Below are positions 34,610 through 46,100 of a stretch of DNA of 64,000 bases, one piece after another. Every line of letters begins with the position of its first letter. Within the stretch, counting starts at the first letter, position 1. The stretch covers positions 24,304,329 to 24,368,328 of the forward strand of contig OX387189.1 in the NCBI GenBank assembly GCA_947561395.2. Direction: 5' to 3'. Source of the DNA: Buxus sempervirens (taxonomy: Eukaryota > Streptophyta > Magnoliopsida > Buxales > Buxaceae). The notes beneath the pieces were generated by a model. That model was not told where the DNA came from. It did no database searches and saw nothing but the letters and a program-made list of their open reading frames with translations. The translations under genes and the position numbers were made by a program.

Positions 34610-35047
34610 CACTGGGATGGGCCCAATCCAAGAAGGATCGATAAATAATAGTTCAACAGAGCATATGGCCCATGAATCTTCAGTCTGCTCGAATCCAAAC
34701 ATAAATCAAAGCTGTGGCCCAAGCCCGCCAAGTCCAGTGGATCACTCAACGTTATCCAACTTTTAGTTTTCATCAGAAGTTCAACCCTTCACCTCCGTAA
34801 ATTCTTTCCATTCTTCTTCCCACCTCTGTGTTTCTACTCTCCACCGTACTTTAGGGGCTTTCCGGTCTCAATCGAACAATCCAGGGAGAAGGCATCAACC
34901 GGTTTCTCATCATTTATCCATCCAACAACCTCCCCATGAGAACCTTGAGATCAAATTAGTCAATCCCCCTTCCAAAAAAAGGAAACTTCCGTCATCCTTT
35001 GTACAGAACCATTCTGATCAGATAGACTCTTCCAGGAGTCTAGAAGA

Positions 35048-35720
35048 ATGAAAATATTATTTTGGAACTGTCGTGGGCTTGGTCGACCTGCGACACAGGA
35101 ACATCTCAGAGACCAAATTAGATCCCATAATCCAGAAGTTATTATGTTATCTGAGACCTTTGTTAATGAAAAAGTTGCTCTTAGAGTCTTTCGCTAATCG
35201 GGTTATCAGTCCTATTATGTTCAACCACCTGATGGTCGCTGAAATGGCTTCCTAATTTTATGGTCAAAATATGTTTCTCTATTGTTCTTGTTCTCCACTA
35301 TGTGGCTTCTGGAAATGCAGCTATCATATCAAGATAAATCTTGCTACGTTATATTTATCTATGCAGAATCCAAGCTCGGAGTACAGGAGAAACAGTGGGA
35401 TTTAATTGAATCCATTCAACGCCACTACACTTTGCCATGGATTCTTATTGGCGACTTCAACGCAATGCTGAATTCCGCAGACAAGAGAGGGGGCAATCCA
35501 CTCAACAGGAGACAGTCATAGGCATTTGCTTCATTCATTGATAATTGCAATCTCTGTGAACTGCCTATAAAAGGACCACAGTTTACCTGGACGAATGGAC
35601 AGTTGGGTCTACGCTGCATGCATCTCAGAAAAGATAGACTGAGGGTTTGTATCACCTGACTTTTTTGATGTTTTTCCTTCACCATCTTTATATTCTCAGG
35701 TTATTCAAGGTTCAGATCAC
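35048..35720 (+). pseudogene. LINE ORF2 endonuclease domain
   Basis: Starts at ATG 35048 (MKILFWNCRGLG). AP-endonuclease-like motifs follow: PEVIMLSET, then LIGDFNAMLNSADKRGG and GPQFTWTNG. It nicks target DNA. In-frame stops occur near 35195, 35240 and 35519; the frame is otherwise kept to about 35640. Confidence 0.85.
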
Positions 35721-35726
35721 TGCCCA

Positions 35727-37882
35727 ATGCTTTTGGAGCTGATCCCTACCCAACGAAGACGGCATCAGCCATTTAGATTTGAAGCTCTATGGATTCAAGA
35801 AGATTCTTGTTCTTCGGTGGTGGCTACATCTTGGCAGGGGCAATTGTCTTCTATGCAACTTTGTACCAAATTATCAAGATTGGCTTTTGACCTGAGGAAA
35901 TGGAATAGAGAAACCGTGGGTAATATCCATCATAAACTGCTTAAAGTGAAGGTCAAACTTCAGGAAATTCAGGAGGTAGCATCTCTGCAATCAAATGCAA
36001 GTCTGGATCAGGAAGAAAAAGCTCTCCAACAGGAATATCTTAAATTATTGAGGCAGCAAGAACTTTTATGGTTTCAAAAGTCCCATATTCATTGGTTGAA
36101 ATGGGGAGATTTGAATACCAGTTTTTTCCATAAAACTACAATGCTGCGTCGGCAAATTTTTTTTATATATTCTCTTCAAGCTTCTAATGTAGAAATTGTC
36201 GATCAAAAAGAGCTAGAAGCTCACATAATAACTCACTTTCAATCTCTTTTTAGGGTGCAGCCATGATGGAAGGATTTGGAGCTACCAAACTTAATACCAT
36301 GCCATCTCAATGAGGTACAAAATTCTTCATTTTGCAGGGTACGTTCCTTCTCAGGAGGATATTTGGGATGTCATTAAATCAATGGCTCCATTTAAAGCAC
36401 CGGGACTAGATGGGTTCCCAGCACTTTTTTATCAACAATTATGGGATATCATTGGTAAGGATGTCACCTCCACTATTCAAGGCTTTTTTGAATCTGGTGT
36501 TATGCCTGCTCAGTTTAATCATACTTATATCACATTGATTCCAAAAGTGGCCCACCCTAGAACTTTATCTCATTACTGGCCCATCAGTCTATGTAATGTA
36601 GTGTGCAAGATCATAGCTAAATTGCTTGCTAACCGAATGCGACCTCTCTTGAACCATTTGGTTTCACCCAACCAAGCGGCGTTTGTGCCTGGTAGACACA
36701 TTACGGATAACATTCTTCTTCACCATGAAGTAACTCTCTTTTTTCAAAAATCTAAAAAGAGGAAGAAGAAGCATGGTGTACGCACCTCTCATAGGTCGAG
36801 AACAGATCAGGGGTTCTATGCTTTAAAGCTTGACTTTTCTAAAGCCTACAACAAGGTAGATTGGGAATTTTTGAGTTCAGTCCTTAAGGCTTATGGATTT
36901 ACTGAAAAATCAATCCACCTTATTATGCAATGTGTCCAAACAGTCACATTCAGCATTCTGTTTAATGGAACCCCTGTTGGCAACTTCCATGCTCAGAGAT
37001 GGTTGAGGGAGGGGGATCCCCTCTCACCCTATCTCTTTATTTTGTGTCAACAAGTTCCCAGTTTGGCTATCAATAGAGCTGCATTATATCAGAGATTTCA
37101 TGGTGTAAAGTTATCCCATCAAGGTCTTTCTTTGACACATTTGATGTTTGCTGACGACATCGTCATATATGGGCTTACACATGATCGAGAGGCACATGGT
37201 CTACTTCGGATTCTACACAAGTATTGTGCCGAATCTGGTCAGGAAGTGATCGAATTTCAAAAAATCAGCTATTAACTTCAGCAAAAACACCTCTAGATTG
37301 GTTCGGCAGAAGATTCGGCACATGTTCAATATTCCAGGCACTTCAAGCTATGATAAATATTTGGGTTTACCTGTTATCCACAGGAAACCATCAGTAAAGG
37401 ACTATCAAGAACTGGTGGAAAGAGTAACTAACAGATTATCAGGCTGGAAAGCTCTTCTACTATCCCAAATGGGTCATACAACATTAATCCAATCTGTTCT
37501 TAGTGCTTTACCAAATTATTTCATGTCTTGTTATATGCTCCCTAAAACAATTTTATGCAGATTGGATCAGCTAGCTCGTCAGTTCTTTTGGAGAAAGGGT
37601 AGGGAAGCGCAAGCAATGCCATTAGTTTTCTGGAATCAAATAACATTACCTTGGCGAAATGGTGGATTGAACATAAAGAGGCTGGAGTTAATGAATATAG
37701 CACTTTTACTTAACGCTGCTTGGCGACTGCAGTCAGACCACACAAGCTTATGGACTCAAACGATGGGTAACCTGTATTTCCCAAATTCTACATTTCTTCA
37801 AGCAACTTCTAAATCAGGCCAATCTTATGTGTGGAAACAACTTCAAGGCCTAAAGGATCATCTAAGGAAAGGAATTTACTAG
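35727..37882 (+). pseudogene. LINE ORF2 reverse transcriptase
   Basis: RT motifs in order: APGLDGFPALFYQQLW, ITLIPKV, YWPISLCNVVCKIIAKLLANR, SPNQAAFVPGRHITDNIL, LKLDFSKAYNKVDWEFL, LREGDPLSPYLFIL and the catalytic FADD at 37147-37158. The first Pro-Ile-Ser motif has Trp in place of the usual Arg. Three blocks in different frames (35727-36266, 36310-37275 and 37298-37882) show at least two small indels. Confidence 0.9.
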
Positions 37883-37885
37883 GTA

Positions 37886-39237
37886 GTGTCAAATGGATTT
37901 AAAATCCATCCCTTTCAGGATTGTTGGATCCAAAATCAAATGCAGCTACAACTTCCACAAGTAGCATCAGAGGAGGATCAGTTAACTCGGGTAAGTCAAT
38001 TGATTTGTTCTGAAACTAACACTTGGAATTCAAATTTAATTAATCGATTGTGGCCAATCCAAATAGCATCTGCTATCTATGCCACTCCTTTGTCTCCTTT
38101 ACTTCAAGAAGATAAACAGGTGTGGCGATATACGACACATGGTAACTTCACTGTGTTTTCTGCTTACCGTCTTCTCTTAGGCAACCTGATTGAAGCTACT
38201 GATTCCCTATGGCTAAAAATATGGCATTTAGAAGTACCAGCTAGATGCCGTCTGTTTCTATGGAGGTCTTTGAAGAATGCAATTCCTACAGCAGCTATGG
38301 TATACCAGCGTACTCAAAGAGGAGAGCCAAACTGTATTTTCCGAAATACAGAGGTTGAAACAGTTGAACACCTTTGGCTCCACTGTCCCTTTTCAAGAGC
38401 CGCTTGGCTTCAATGTTTGGGAGGTTCAATACAATCCTTTGGGCCGCAGCATTCATTACAACAGTGGCTTACTGCAATTCTTTCTTCTTCAAGGACCATA
38501 TCTCATTTTAATCTTAAGGAAACTCTTTCTCATATTTCCATTTTTGGTTGGGTATTTTGGAACCATAGGAATAAAGTCTTGTTTGAAAATACTGAGGCCA
38601 ATGTATTTCAGGTTATTCACCAATTTCGAAAGCTACAACAAGAGTTGCAGGTGATTCAACAGTCTTCTCCACCAAACTTAGTTGATACAGCAATGAGACA
38701 GGTATCTTGGAACTATCCTGTGGAATCATACATCAAAATAAATTTTGATGGAGCTTGGCGCAAATCTTCAGGTCGAGCAGGCATCGGTGTGATAGCAAGA
38801 GACCATATTGGAAAATTCCTAGCAGCAGTCACGCATAATTGTGAAGTTGAAAGTGCGATCCAAGCGGAGGCTTATGCGGCTTTAAAATTGGTAGTGGCAA
38901 GGAATTATCACTAGATTGTGCTGGAGGGAGACTCTCAAACTCTCATTCAACTGATCTAGAAGACTTCCAATGGTCCCCTATGGCGTTTAATTGCAATACT
39001 AGATCAAATACAATCTCTTTGGTCAAGATTTCATGAAGTCCAGGTCAGCCATACTCTACGAGAAGGGAATAGGGCTGCTGATATGTTGGCAAATTTTGCG
39101 ATAGATAAATATGCATGTTTTTGGGTTAATAGTCCTCCTTTTTTGTCTTCATGTATTTTTGATGATGCTAGACTTGTATCTTTTCCTCGTAGTAAACAAA
39201 ATTTCTTCTTTCTTTACCAAAAAAAAAGGACTATTGT
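37886..39237 (+). pseudogene. LINE ORF2 zinc-finger region and C-terminal RNase H
   Basis: A zf-RVT-like part (LWLKIWHLEVPARCRLFLW, then TVEHLWLHCPFSRAAW) is followed by an RNase H domain: INFDGAWRKSSGRAGIG, IQAEAYAALK, EGDSQTLIQL and LREGNRAADMLANFA, giving the D, E, D, D positions. Plant L1 elements are known to have gained an archaeal-type RNase H here. Stops occur at 38912 and 38957. The frame runs to the A tail. Confidence 0.85.
39219..39228 (+). other. LINE A tail
   Basis: Nine or ten As end the LINE 3' region; the sequence after it (GGACTATTG) belongs to the LTR it landed in. The upstream target duplication is outside the window. Confidence 0.6.
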
Positions 39238-39419
39238 ATAGGCATATATAAAGCTCGGCCTGAAGTTGAACTAATTTAGATTTAGCTTGATGTTTGTTAG
39301 GTTTAATATTTTAGTTTGGCTTAATTCAGTGTCAAAGTAAGTGTTCAAGGTGTTTAATTCGTTTGGAATAGGTTATAGGAGTTATGGTTCAAACGGCGTC
39401 AAAGTCGGAGTCAAATTGA

Positions 39420-39770
39420 AGAAATTATGATGAACATTAGATAACGTTTGAAGCACCGTTTGACTGTTCAGTGTAAAGATCAGTTGCAGACAAACCTGAG
39501 AGTTGCGTTCGAGAGCGTGCAATGTGGCGTTTGACCGTTCAAGGTTTGCAGACAAACCCGAGAGTTGCGTTCGAGAACGAGAGACTTGTCGTTCGAATGT
39601 TCAGTGCATACAGAGAAACCCGAGGGTAGCGTTTGCCAGCGTTAGACTCGACGTTCGACTATGTATGTTGTTTAAACCCAATGTGAGGCTTTCGTTCGAA
39701 CGAGAAGAGGTGAATTAGTCTTACATATTGAACGTTAGAGCCGCGTTCGATGAACGTTCGAACGTTCAAT
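39420..39770. repeat. GCGTTCGA / TTCGAACG array, second copy
   Basis: Degenerate units of about 60-70 bp with GAGAAACCCGAG (the reverse complement of the CTCGGGTTTCTC spacer in 2155-2510) and CGTTCGA motifs. The array ends about 70 bases upstream of the TATA box. Confidence 0.7.
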
Positions 39771-39840
39771 ACGGAAAATCACTTATACAATTCCGATCTT
39801 TTCTGATTTGTTTCCTATTCCTTCTAGATTTCTTTCTAAC

Positions 39841-39850
39841 CTATATAAGG
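39841..39850 (+). promoter_or_regulatory. TATA box of the 39230 LTR
   Basis: CTATATAAGG, downstream of the palindrome array and ahead of a leader region. Position and sequence suit an LTR promoter. Confidence 0.6.
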
Positions 39851-40449
39851 ATTGTTCCTTTAGGGTTACCTAAGTCGTTTTTGGAACCCTAAATAGTTGT
39901 GTGTGAGGAAGAGAAACCTCTTCCTTTCCTTTCTTCCTTTGAGCCATCAAACCTTCTATTCTTCCTTGTTCAAAGCCTTGGAGTTCCGGGCTAGGGAGAC
40001 TGATCGTGGGAGTTCCTATGGATAATGTAAGCACCTCATTTCTGCACCCCTCTAAAAAGCCAGAAAGCTAAACCCTAAAAGACAGGTCTAAACCTTAAGG
40101 AGCAAAAGATGATTTTCCCTCTGAGTCTAAATTGATTGCTATACCCTATCCCAATGGATATAGCATTCCGACACGGTTCCAACGCAATTCAGTTTGCAGG
40201 AATCGGAGCCCGGATGGAGAAGATATGAGCAAAACAGTCGCAGGGGCAAATCCGTCAAAGTTAAAATATCTTAATTAAATTTAATTAAGATAAATATGAA
40301 GTGCGGTCAATTTTTCGGCCACTGCCCGCATAAGCCAATCAGAGCAAGCGGCACGCGAAAAGTAACTATACTTACAGTAAGGTTGCATGGCGCACCAGAC
40401 TGCGCCTGACCAATTTGTCCCCCTATTAAATGCTGAAAAGATGGGGCCA

Positions 40450-40548
40450 AAACCGCACATAACCTACAGTCTCGACCAAACCGCGCGGTATGTGTGGTTA
40501 CTGCTCATTTTTGGCAAAACCGCACTGAGTATGTGGTTTTGCCCCAGT
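40450..40548. repeat. ACCGCAC...TATGTGGTTT motif array
   Basis: Three copies of an ACCGCRC / TATGTGTGGTT pair lie within 100 bp directly upstream of the TATA box at 40552. Confidence 0.55.
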
Positions 40549-40551
40549 GTG

Positions 40552-40560
40552 CTATAAAAG
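40552..40560 (+). promoter_or_regulatory. TATA box of the 40026 LTR
   Basis: CTATAAAAG, 526 bases inside the LTR, directly after the motif array. Confidence 0.65.
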
Positions 40561-42301
40561 CAAAATCCGAGCATGGGACTAAGGATGGTTTGTTTTACAC
40601 TGTTCCTTCACCTTCTTCCCTGCTCACTGAACCTCTGAATTTCCCTTGGAACCTCCTTGCTTCCTACATCCCAAAAAACCCATGTTTAAGACTCTTTGAC
40701 CCCTCCTCCTTTCTGTCCCCTCCCATCTTCACCTGAAACCGATCCAAGAACTTGTTGTTAGTGTTGAAAGGAGGTGCTCCAGCACTGGCTTTGATTCAAG
40801 GAGGTGTACATTCGTCACTCTAGGATCACCCAGCCCCCAAGGTAATGTTCTTTGGTACTTTTGCTTTACATATACAAGAATGGGTTTGTATTAAGGAAGT
40901 CTCATAGGCCTTGATCTCTACTGTTATGGCATGCTTTTTTACATGTTTTTCCACTTCATCCCCTTCCCATTTCTATCATATAGGACCTCTAAGTTAAGAG
41001 GATCCATACGTGGTGTTCCAAGGGAGTATGAGTGACACTTTCACATACTCTTAAGGTGTTTCTAGGTGTTGATATACCAGATTTTTGTTCATTTAAGGAG
41101 GGAGGATGTTCCCCCTGTATTCATTCTAATGTATCCTCATGTAAACCCCTCTCCTATCATTTCTTTCACTGGTTTATCTTGTTTGCATGTCATGCTATTT
41201 CAGTGCCTTACAGTTCATGGGTCATGCATGCTTTAAATTCGGATTTCCCACCCATTTCAATGTTGCGTGCTCCCCCTCCCCCCACTGGGATTCGGTCATG
41301 GGTGTGAGCACCAAGCAACCCTTTCCCCTCTCACATAGCTGCTGTCCGTTGTCTCACTGCAGCATGTGTGCTTTATTTTCTTCATTTTGTGCATACATGA
41401 CATGCCTTCTTGTTTGACTATTTTGGATGCATGCATGTGCATATGTAAATCCCATCACCATGCTTCCCCCCTACCCGATTGCTTGGCTGCTGGTATGACC
41501 ATTAATATGCTACTGTTATGTGCACAAATAGGCCCCCTCCCTACCCTTCCTTTATGTTGTTTCCAGCCTCCAACAGCATGCCCAAACCCCTGTAAATATT
41601 GCTGTTCCCAGCAGGTTTACTCACCCCCGTCATTCCTAAGACACCCATTAACTGTCTTACATGAAGGCTGACCCTTTCCCCCAACTCCCCCCACAATTCC
41701 TACACTTTCTTTGCATAGATATCCCCCATGACAGCTGCTGTACCTATTTACTGCAGCATGTCTACTCTGTTCCGTGCTTGTGCTTACATGAGATGTATTA
41801 TTGTTTTACTACTTTGAATGCATGTATGCACCCACCCCCACCTTAGTAGCATGCTAGGGCACTCACTGTAGACACCCCAAAATTGCACGATTTTTGATAA
41901 ATCTTGAGGGAGAGAAATATTTTATTGGAATTTTCAATTCTTAGCATTGGGTTTGAGATCCTTAACCCATTTGAATCCAAAGCCGCAAAGGAAAATGCCC
42001 AAATTCAATCTTTTATGCAAAGTCAAACTTTTTCGGGTTGAATTTTGTTGACTTTTGACCCCAGAAAATGAAATATTTTTTAAAGCAAGATTTCAAGATA
42101 ATTTTTCTCGGTAATCAGGTTTTTAGCAATGTTATTGCATAAATGAATTCTTTGAGATTTTAAATCTTGATAAATACCTTTGTATCAACATGTTGAATCT
42201 TTTTACCGGACCTGAAAAACCGGAATTTAGCCTGGAACTGGAAAGTTGACTTTTTATTCACTTGGAATTTGGGTCTGGAAATATTTTTAATGGATTCAAA
42301 T

Positions 42302-42322
42302 GGGGGGGGGGGGGGGGGGGGG
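42302..42322. repeat. 21-base G run
   Basis: A pure run of 21 Gs directly before the hairpin at 42328-42411. Confidence 0.9.
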
Positions 42323-42327
42323 TGTTT

Positions 42328-42411
42328 GCTTATTTACATGTAATATCTTAAGTAAATGGAGATTAAAAAATACGAGGACATTTACTTAAATGATATTACA
42401 TGTAAATAAGC
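42328..42411. repeat. 84-bp inverted-repeat hairpin
   Basis: The left arm, 42328-42358 (GCTTATTTACATGTAATATC then TTAAGTAAATG), pairs with the right arm, 42379-42411. Pairing is perfect except for two extra bases in the right arm. The loop is about 20 bases. The size and AT content resemble a small MITE or a precursor-like hairpin. Confidence 0.8.
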
Positions 42412-42444
42412 CTGGCTTGTGCAGTTAAGGCTCAAAACCAACCA

Positions 42445-42725
42445 AAAATGTGCTGACCGCAGTATATGTGCGGTTTTGGTTAATTTGGTCTAAACCGCCC
42501 TGTGTGTGTGGTTTCGACTGCGCACACAGTGCGGTTTGTGTTCATGCTTCTTGCGTGAGCTGCCACGTGGCTTCTAGAAGCTTTGGCCATTCGGCCACGT
42601 CGACAGCAATCATGACGAGCGTAACCGAGTTGAAACCGCCTTGTATGTGCGGTTGAGGTGAATTTGCATAAAAACAGCATTTAGAGTGACGGTTCTGTGG
42701 AAACCACACTATGTATGCGGTTTTG
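42445..42725. repeat. ACCGC...TATGTGCGGTTT motif array
   Basis: Copies of ATGTGCGGTTTTGG, TGTGTGTGGTTTCGAC, ACAGTGCGGTTTGTG, GTATGTGCGGTTGAGG and TATGCGGTTTTGC lie with complementary AACCGC/AACCAC arms nearby. They are upstream of the TATA box at 42923 and resemble the array in the 40026 LTR. Confidence 0.65.
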
Positions 42726-42922
42726 CTTGTTTCGGGGATTTGAGAAAAGGCTCGATCTCTGAGCCTTATTTACGCATATTACCTCTCTCTCAGGGACTTG
42801 AACTCCCTATTTTACCCTCCGAAACCTCTAGATTTACATCAATTCAAGGCTTTAACTTGAATTGGAACAATCTAGAGAGATTTTTGGGCATACCCTTGGG
42901 ACTTTATTGCCCTTGGCTGTGC

Positions 42923-42932
42923 CTATAAATAG
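42923..42932 (+). promoter_or_regulatory. TATA box of the 41867 LTR
   Basis: CTATAAATAG, followed within 40 bases by a leader-like region. Confidence 0.6.
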
Positions 42933-43175
42933 ATGGGTCCTCCTCTTGCAAATGGCTAAGAATTTGAAGCTTGGAAGCTCTGTAAGAAGAGGGAAAACTC
43001 TGCTTGATTGCTGCCTCAAGTGTTCAAGCTACCAAAGGTAAAGCTCCATTTCATTTCTTGCTTCTCCTTTACATTTTAACTCCCAACTTCTACCTTTCTG
43101 TAGTGTAAGGCCATTTGGTGATTGTTTGCAAGCCCCAAACCTCTTCCAAAGTACCTGGGAATCCTCTCTAGCATT

Positions 43176-46100
43176 TGTGCGCATCTAAAAAACGATTGCA
43201 CTGGTAGAAAACGGGAAATTGGAGTTGCCACCGCCTGATGGGGTGCAGGCGGACACCTGGGTGCCTAAGTTACTCTAATTGGTTGGTCTGCGGCGTGAGA
43301 TTCTAAGTAAGGTCTCATTTGTGGTTCGGGGAAGTCTGTAGACACCCCGATCCACCCTGTCGGTTGACAGGTCCCAAAGAGCTTCCTAGGTTTGAGTCAG
43401 CTGTCCATTTTGGTTCTCACCCGGTTCCTAATCCAGCATGCCATTTTATTTAGGTCTCGGCGGGATCACCTGAGTGGTGTGGGTCCCTTTAGTTGATTTG
43501 ATCTCGCTTAAATTAGGTGATCTGTGTCTGATGGTGTGGGTCCCGTTGGAAGGTCCACGGTGTCCTTGGTGGGCTTGGGTAAGCCCATGTACCCATGTGG
43601 GCCTCTGTCTAAGCCTAGGAGGCTTTGTAGGCTTTGGTGAAGTGAATTGATTTTTCCTTAAAGTTTAATTTGGGCATTTATGTGGTTTCCCTGTAACAAA
43701 TGGGTCTGCATTGATTTGCGGGCCCCTAGGTGGGCCCCCATGATGGTTGCCAAAACGTTTTCAAATTATCTTATTTAAATTCACCAAAGGGTTGTGGACA
43801 TTGGGGCTTGGGGCCCGTAGTCCAATTTTAGGCTTGCAAGCCCATGTTCCTGAAGTTTAGGGTTTTAAACCCTCACTTGGTTGGTTGGTGGGCTTTGACG
43901 GGCCCGATAGGCCCTTGCCCTTGGTCTCGGCCAAACCACGCAATTTAAACATCATTCCACAAACAAAGTTAGGGTGGGCCGCATTAGGTTTGGCCCATCC
44001 GATTTGATTGGTTAATTTCACTTAATCTTGCTTATTTGCATGCTTTCCGGTTCATCGGGCTTGGTGGGCCCCGTTGGAAGGCCCACGGATGTTCCAAATT
44101 GGACCGAGGGTCCAGGTCCCATGTCGGGTTTCTGAATGACCCGGAAACCCTATCGGTTCACTTGGTTCACTTGTGAGGTTATTCAAATTAACAAAAACCA
44201 AAAATCACACCCAACCATGCATTTTTAAGGGCTTTGCAATGGGGGTGGTTTTTGGGCTTCCTAGGAGGTTTCTACAAGTTGTGTGGGCCCCTAGGTGGGT
44301 CCACATCGGTTCGGGTCATGGGGGAGGCATCCCATGCGATTTGCCCTGGGTTTCTCAGCAAAATGAGAGGTGAGAAGATGGCATTGGGGTTGCTGCCCCT
44401 CTCCCTTCCCTTCAATAATTCCAGCAGCAGTGGGATAGTGGTCTTGGGGAGGGTTAGAACAGCAAAATTGGAGAGATAAATGGGATCACCTTCCTGGGGG
44501 CTGCACATACATGGGCATACACTTAAAAGAGCTAGGCTACCAAGCATGTCATATATATATTACTAAAAACAAGTGATAACACCTGCTGGGAACAGCAACT
44601 ATCCTGGGGTTCTAAGCCAGCTAGAAGGGATTGGAAAAGCATGGAGATTAGGGGGAAGTGGAAGCATATCAATACCCCAAAACAGCAAACTACTTAAGTA
44701 AGCAAATTAACCTATTCATGCATTCAAGAAGTAAAAAAAAAAAAAAAGAGAAATTACTGTAGAAAGGTTGGGACGGCCACTGTGGTGAGGGGACTGCTAT
44801 CATGCATGATAGCTGCTATAGTAGCAAATGAGATGAATGCCACCAAAACAGAAGTTTTGTGCATAACAGAAAAAAAACAAACCTGAACCTAAACATGCGT
44901 CCAACCCACCCAAGGTGACACTTTGAAGCAAGGGAATGAGTGGGACTGCACTCCCACTTGGCGTTTGGGGTGGGGCTGCCCTATGGTTCAGATGAATAGG
45001 CAAACCTGCTGGGAACAGCAGTAAACCAAGGCTTACTGTCGTTCCCAGCAGCAGTCTATGCACCTCACTACAAGGGGGTTTATAGGAGGTGGTGGGAGCA
45101 TGCTTGGGTTATCGAAAAAACAGTAAAATAACAAAGGACAGGGAGGCATGAATCAAGGCATAGGGTAGCAACATGTTAGCTTGGTGGACCAAAAAAAAAA
45201 AAAATCAAAGCAGCAAGTGAACTTGGGGTGGGGATCATGCCCATACGACAAAAAAAAACATCAAGGAAGGAAGGGTGAGGGGAGCATGCTAGACTACAGC
45301 CGCAAGCAGCAAGCCATGGGTGGTACGGCCAACATAGGAAACCCAACAAAAATGTAAGAAGAAGTGATACAAAACAACACACAAAACAAAAGAGAAAGCA
45401 AGAAGGGTGATGGGGGGTATTACTGGGGTACATGAGACATGCGAAAAATGGGAGAACATACTCTCCTCAATAATCTGAAAGTAACAAGAATGGAGGAAAG
45501 ATGTACTTAAACGACTCTTTATACGCCGTGGGTCGGGCTCTCCTCCCACCTTTCTATCGTAGTCATCTCCCCTTACCATAGGATTTCGTCCTCATGGAGA
45601 GGAGAAGAAGTGGAAGAGAGAAGAAAAAGATAGGAAACAGCAAGTAAAGAAACAACAAGGCATATGGAAAACCAACTACCTCAATATGCTCATAACCCCT
45701 TTTTCTCCGACTATGTTAAACAATACATGGTAAGAATGCTTACCTTAGTGATCTAAAGTCCTCCTTGAGTGTGGTTGAAGCTCCTTGAGAGTAGGGCAGC
45801 ACCTTGAGCTCACCTTATTGCTCCACCAAGCTCTTCAAGTGCATTCCTTGGTCTCCAAGTAGAGAGGAAGGGAAAAGAAGAGACTTGAGAGAGGGATCCT
45901 TTTGTGTCTTGGGGATTCCAAGGGGGTAATGGGGTGGTAAGAGATGAAGGAGAGGAGAGGCTTTTTGGGAGGGAACGAATAGGAGAGAGGTGGGAGAGAT
46001 GGGAGAGAGGTTGGAGAGTTCGAATGGGAGCTTTTTTTTTTCAATTCTTGGAGAAAAATTCCTTTTAAATCTTGGAAGATGGATGGTTGTCTTGGGAAGA

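Larger units (their letters stand above)
34259..39229 (+). mobile_element. L1-type LINE, cut at its 5' side by Tat-A
   Basis: The C-terminal part of ORF1 begins directly at the Tat-A LTR end. ORF2 follows with endonuclease, RT, a zinc-finger-like region and RNase H, and then a short 3' end with an A tail. The missing ORF1 start should lie on the far side of Tat-A, beyond the window. ORF2 is broken by several stops and frame changes. Confidence 0.88.
39230..40025 (+). mobile_element. LTR fragment, TGATAAGTCATG family, plus sense
   Basis: Homologous in reverse orientation to 2009-2560: AAACGGCGTCAAAG, GGAGTCAAATTG and CGTTCGAACG-type repeats, then TAAGTCGTTTTTGGAA. Its TATA box is at 39841-39850. 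Its start is missing, displaced by the LINE, and its end is cut at 40025 by the next LTR start. Confidence 0.65.
40026..41866 (+). mobile_element. LTR fragment, TGTAAGCACC family, plus sense
   Basis: Starts TGTAAGCACCTCATTTCTGC, the same start as the solo LTR 24928-28055 and the Tat-D LTR read on their minus strands. The shared block GGTTCCAACGCAATT with TGCAGGAATCGGAGCC follows. A TATA box is at 40552-40560. It is cut near 41866 by another LTR start, and the remainder lies outside the window. Short ORFs in 41030-41850 are C-rich chance frames. Confidence 0.7.
41867..43175 (+). mobile_element. LTR fragment starting TGTAGACACC, plus sense
   Basis: TGTAGACACCCCAAAATTGC looks like an LTR start. 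A second full promoter (TATA at 42923) lies inside, which argues that this is not simply the rest of the 40026 LTR. It is cut at 43175 by the Tat-D LTR. No target duplication can be checked because the other side is outside the window. A C-rich or GC-poor alternative origin for its first 400 bases cannot be excluded. Confidence 0.55.

Noticed and set aside
41032-41846. Four overlapping frames of 60-101 codons rich in Cys, His, Pro and Ser
   Set aside because: They lie in an LTR, overlap each other in different frames, and come from C/T-rich sequence rather than from a conserved protein.
45077-45086. CCTATAAACC (minus strand) as the Tat-D TATA box
   Set aside because: It is 1.7 kb from the LTR start, much farther than in related LTRs; the 46062-46071 site fits better, but neither is firm.
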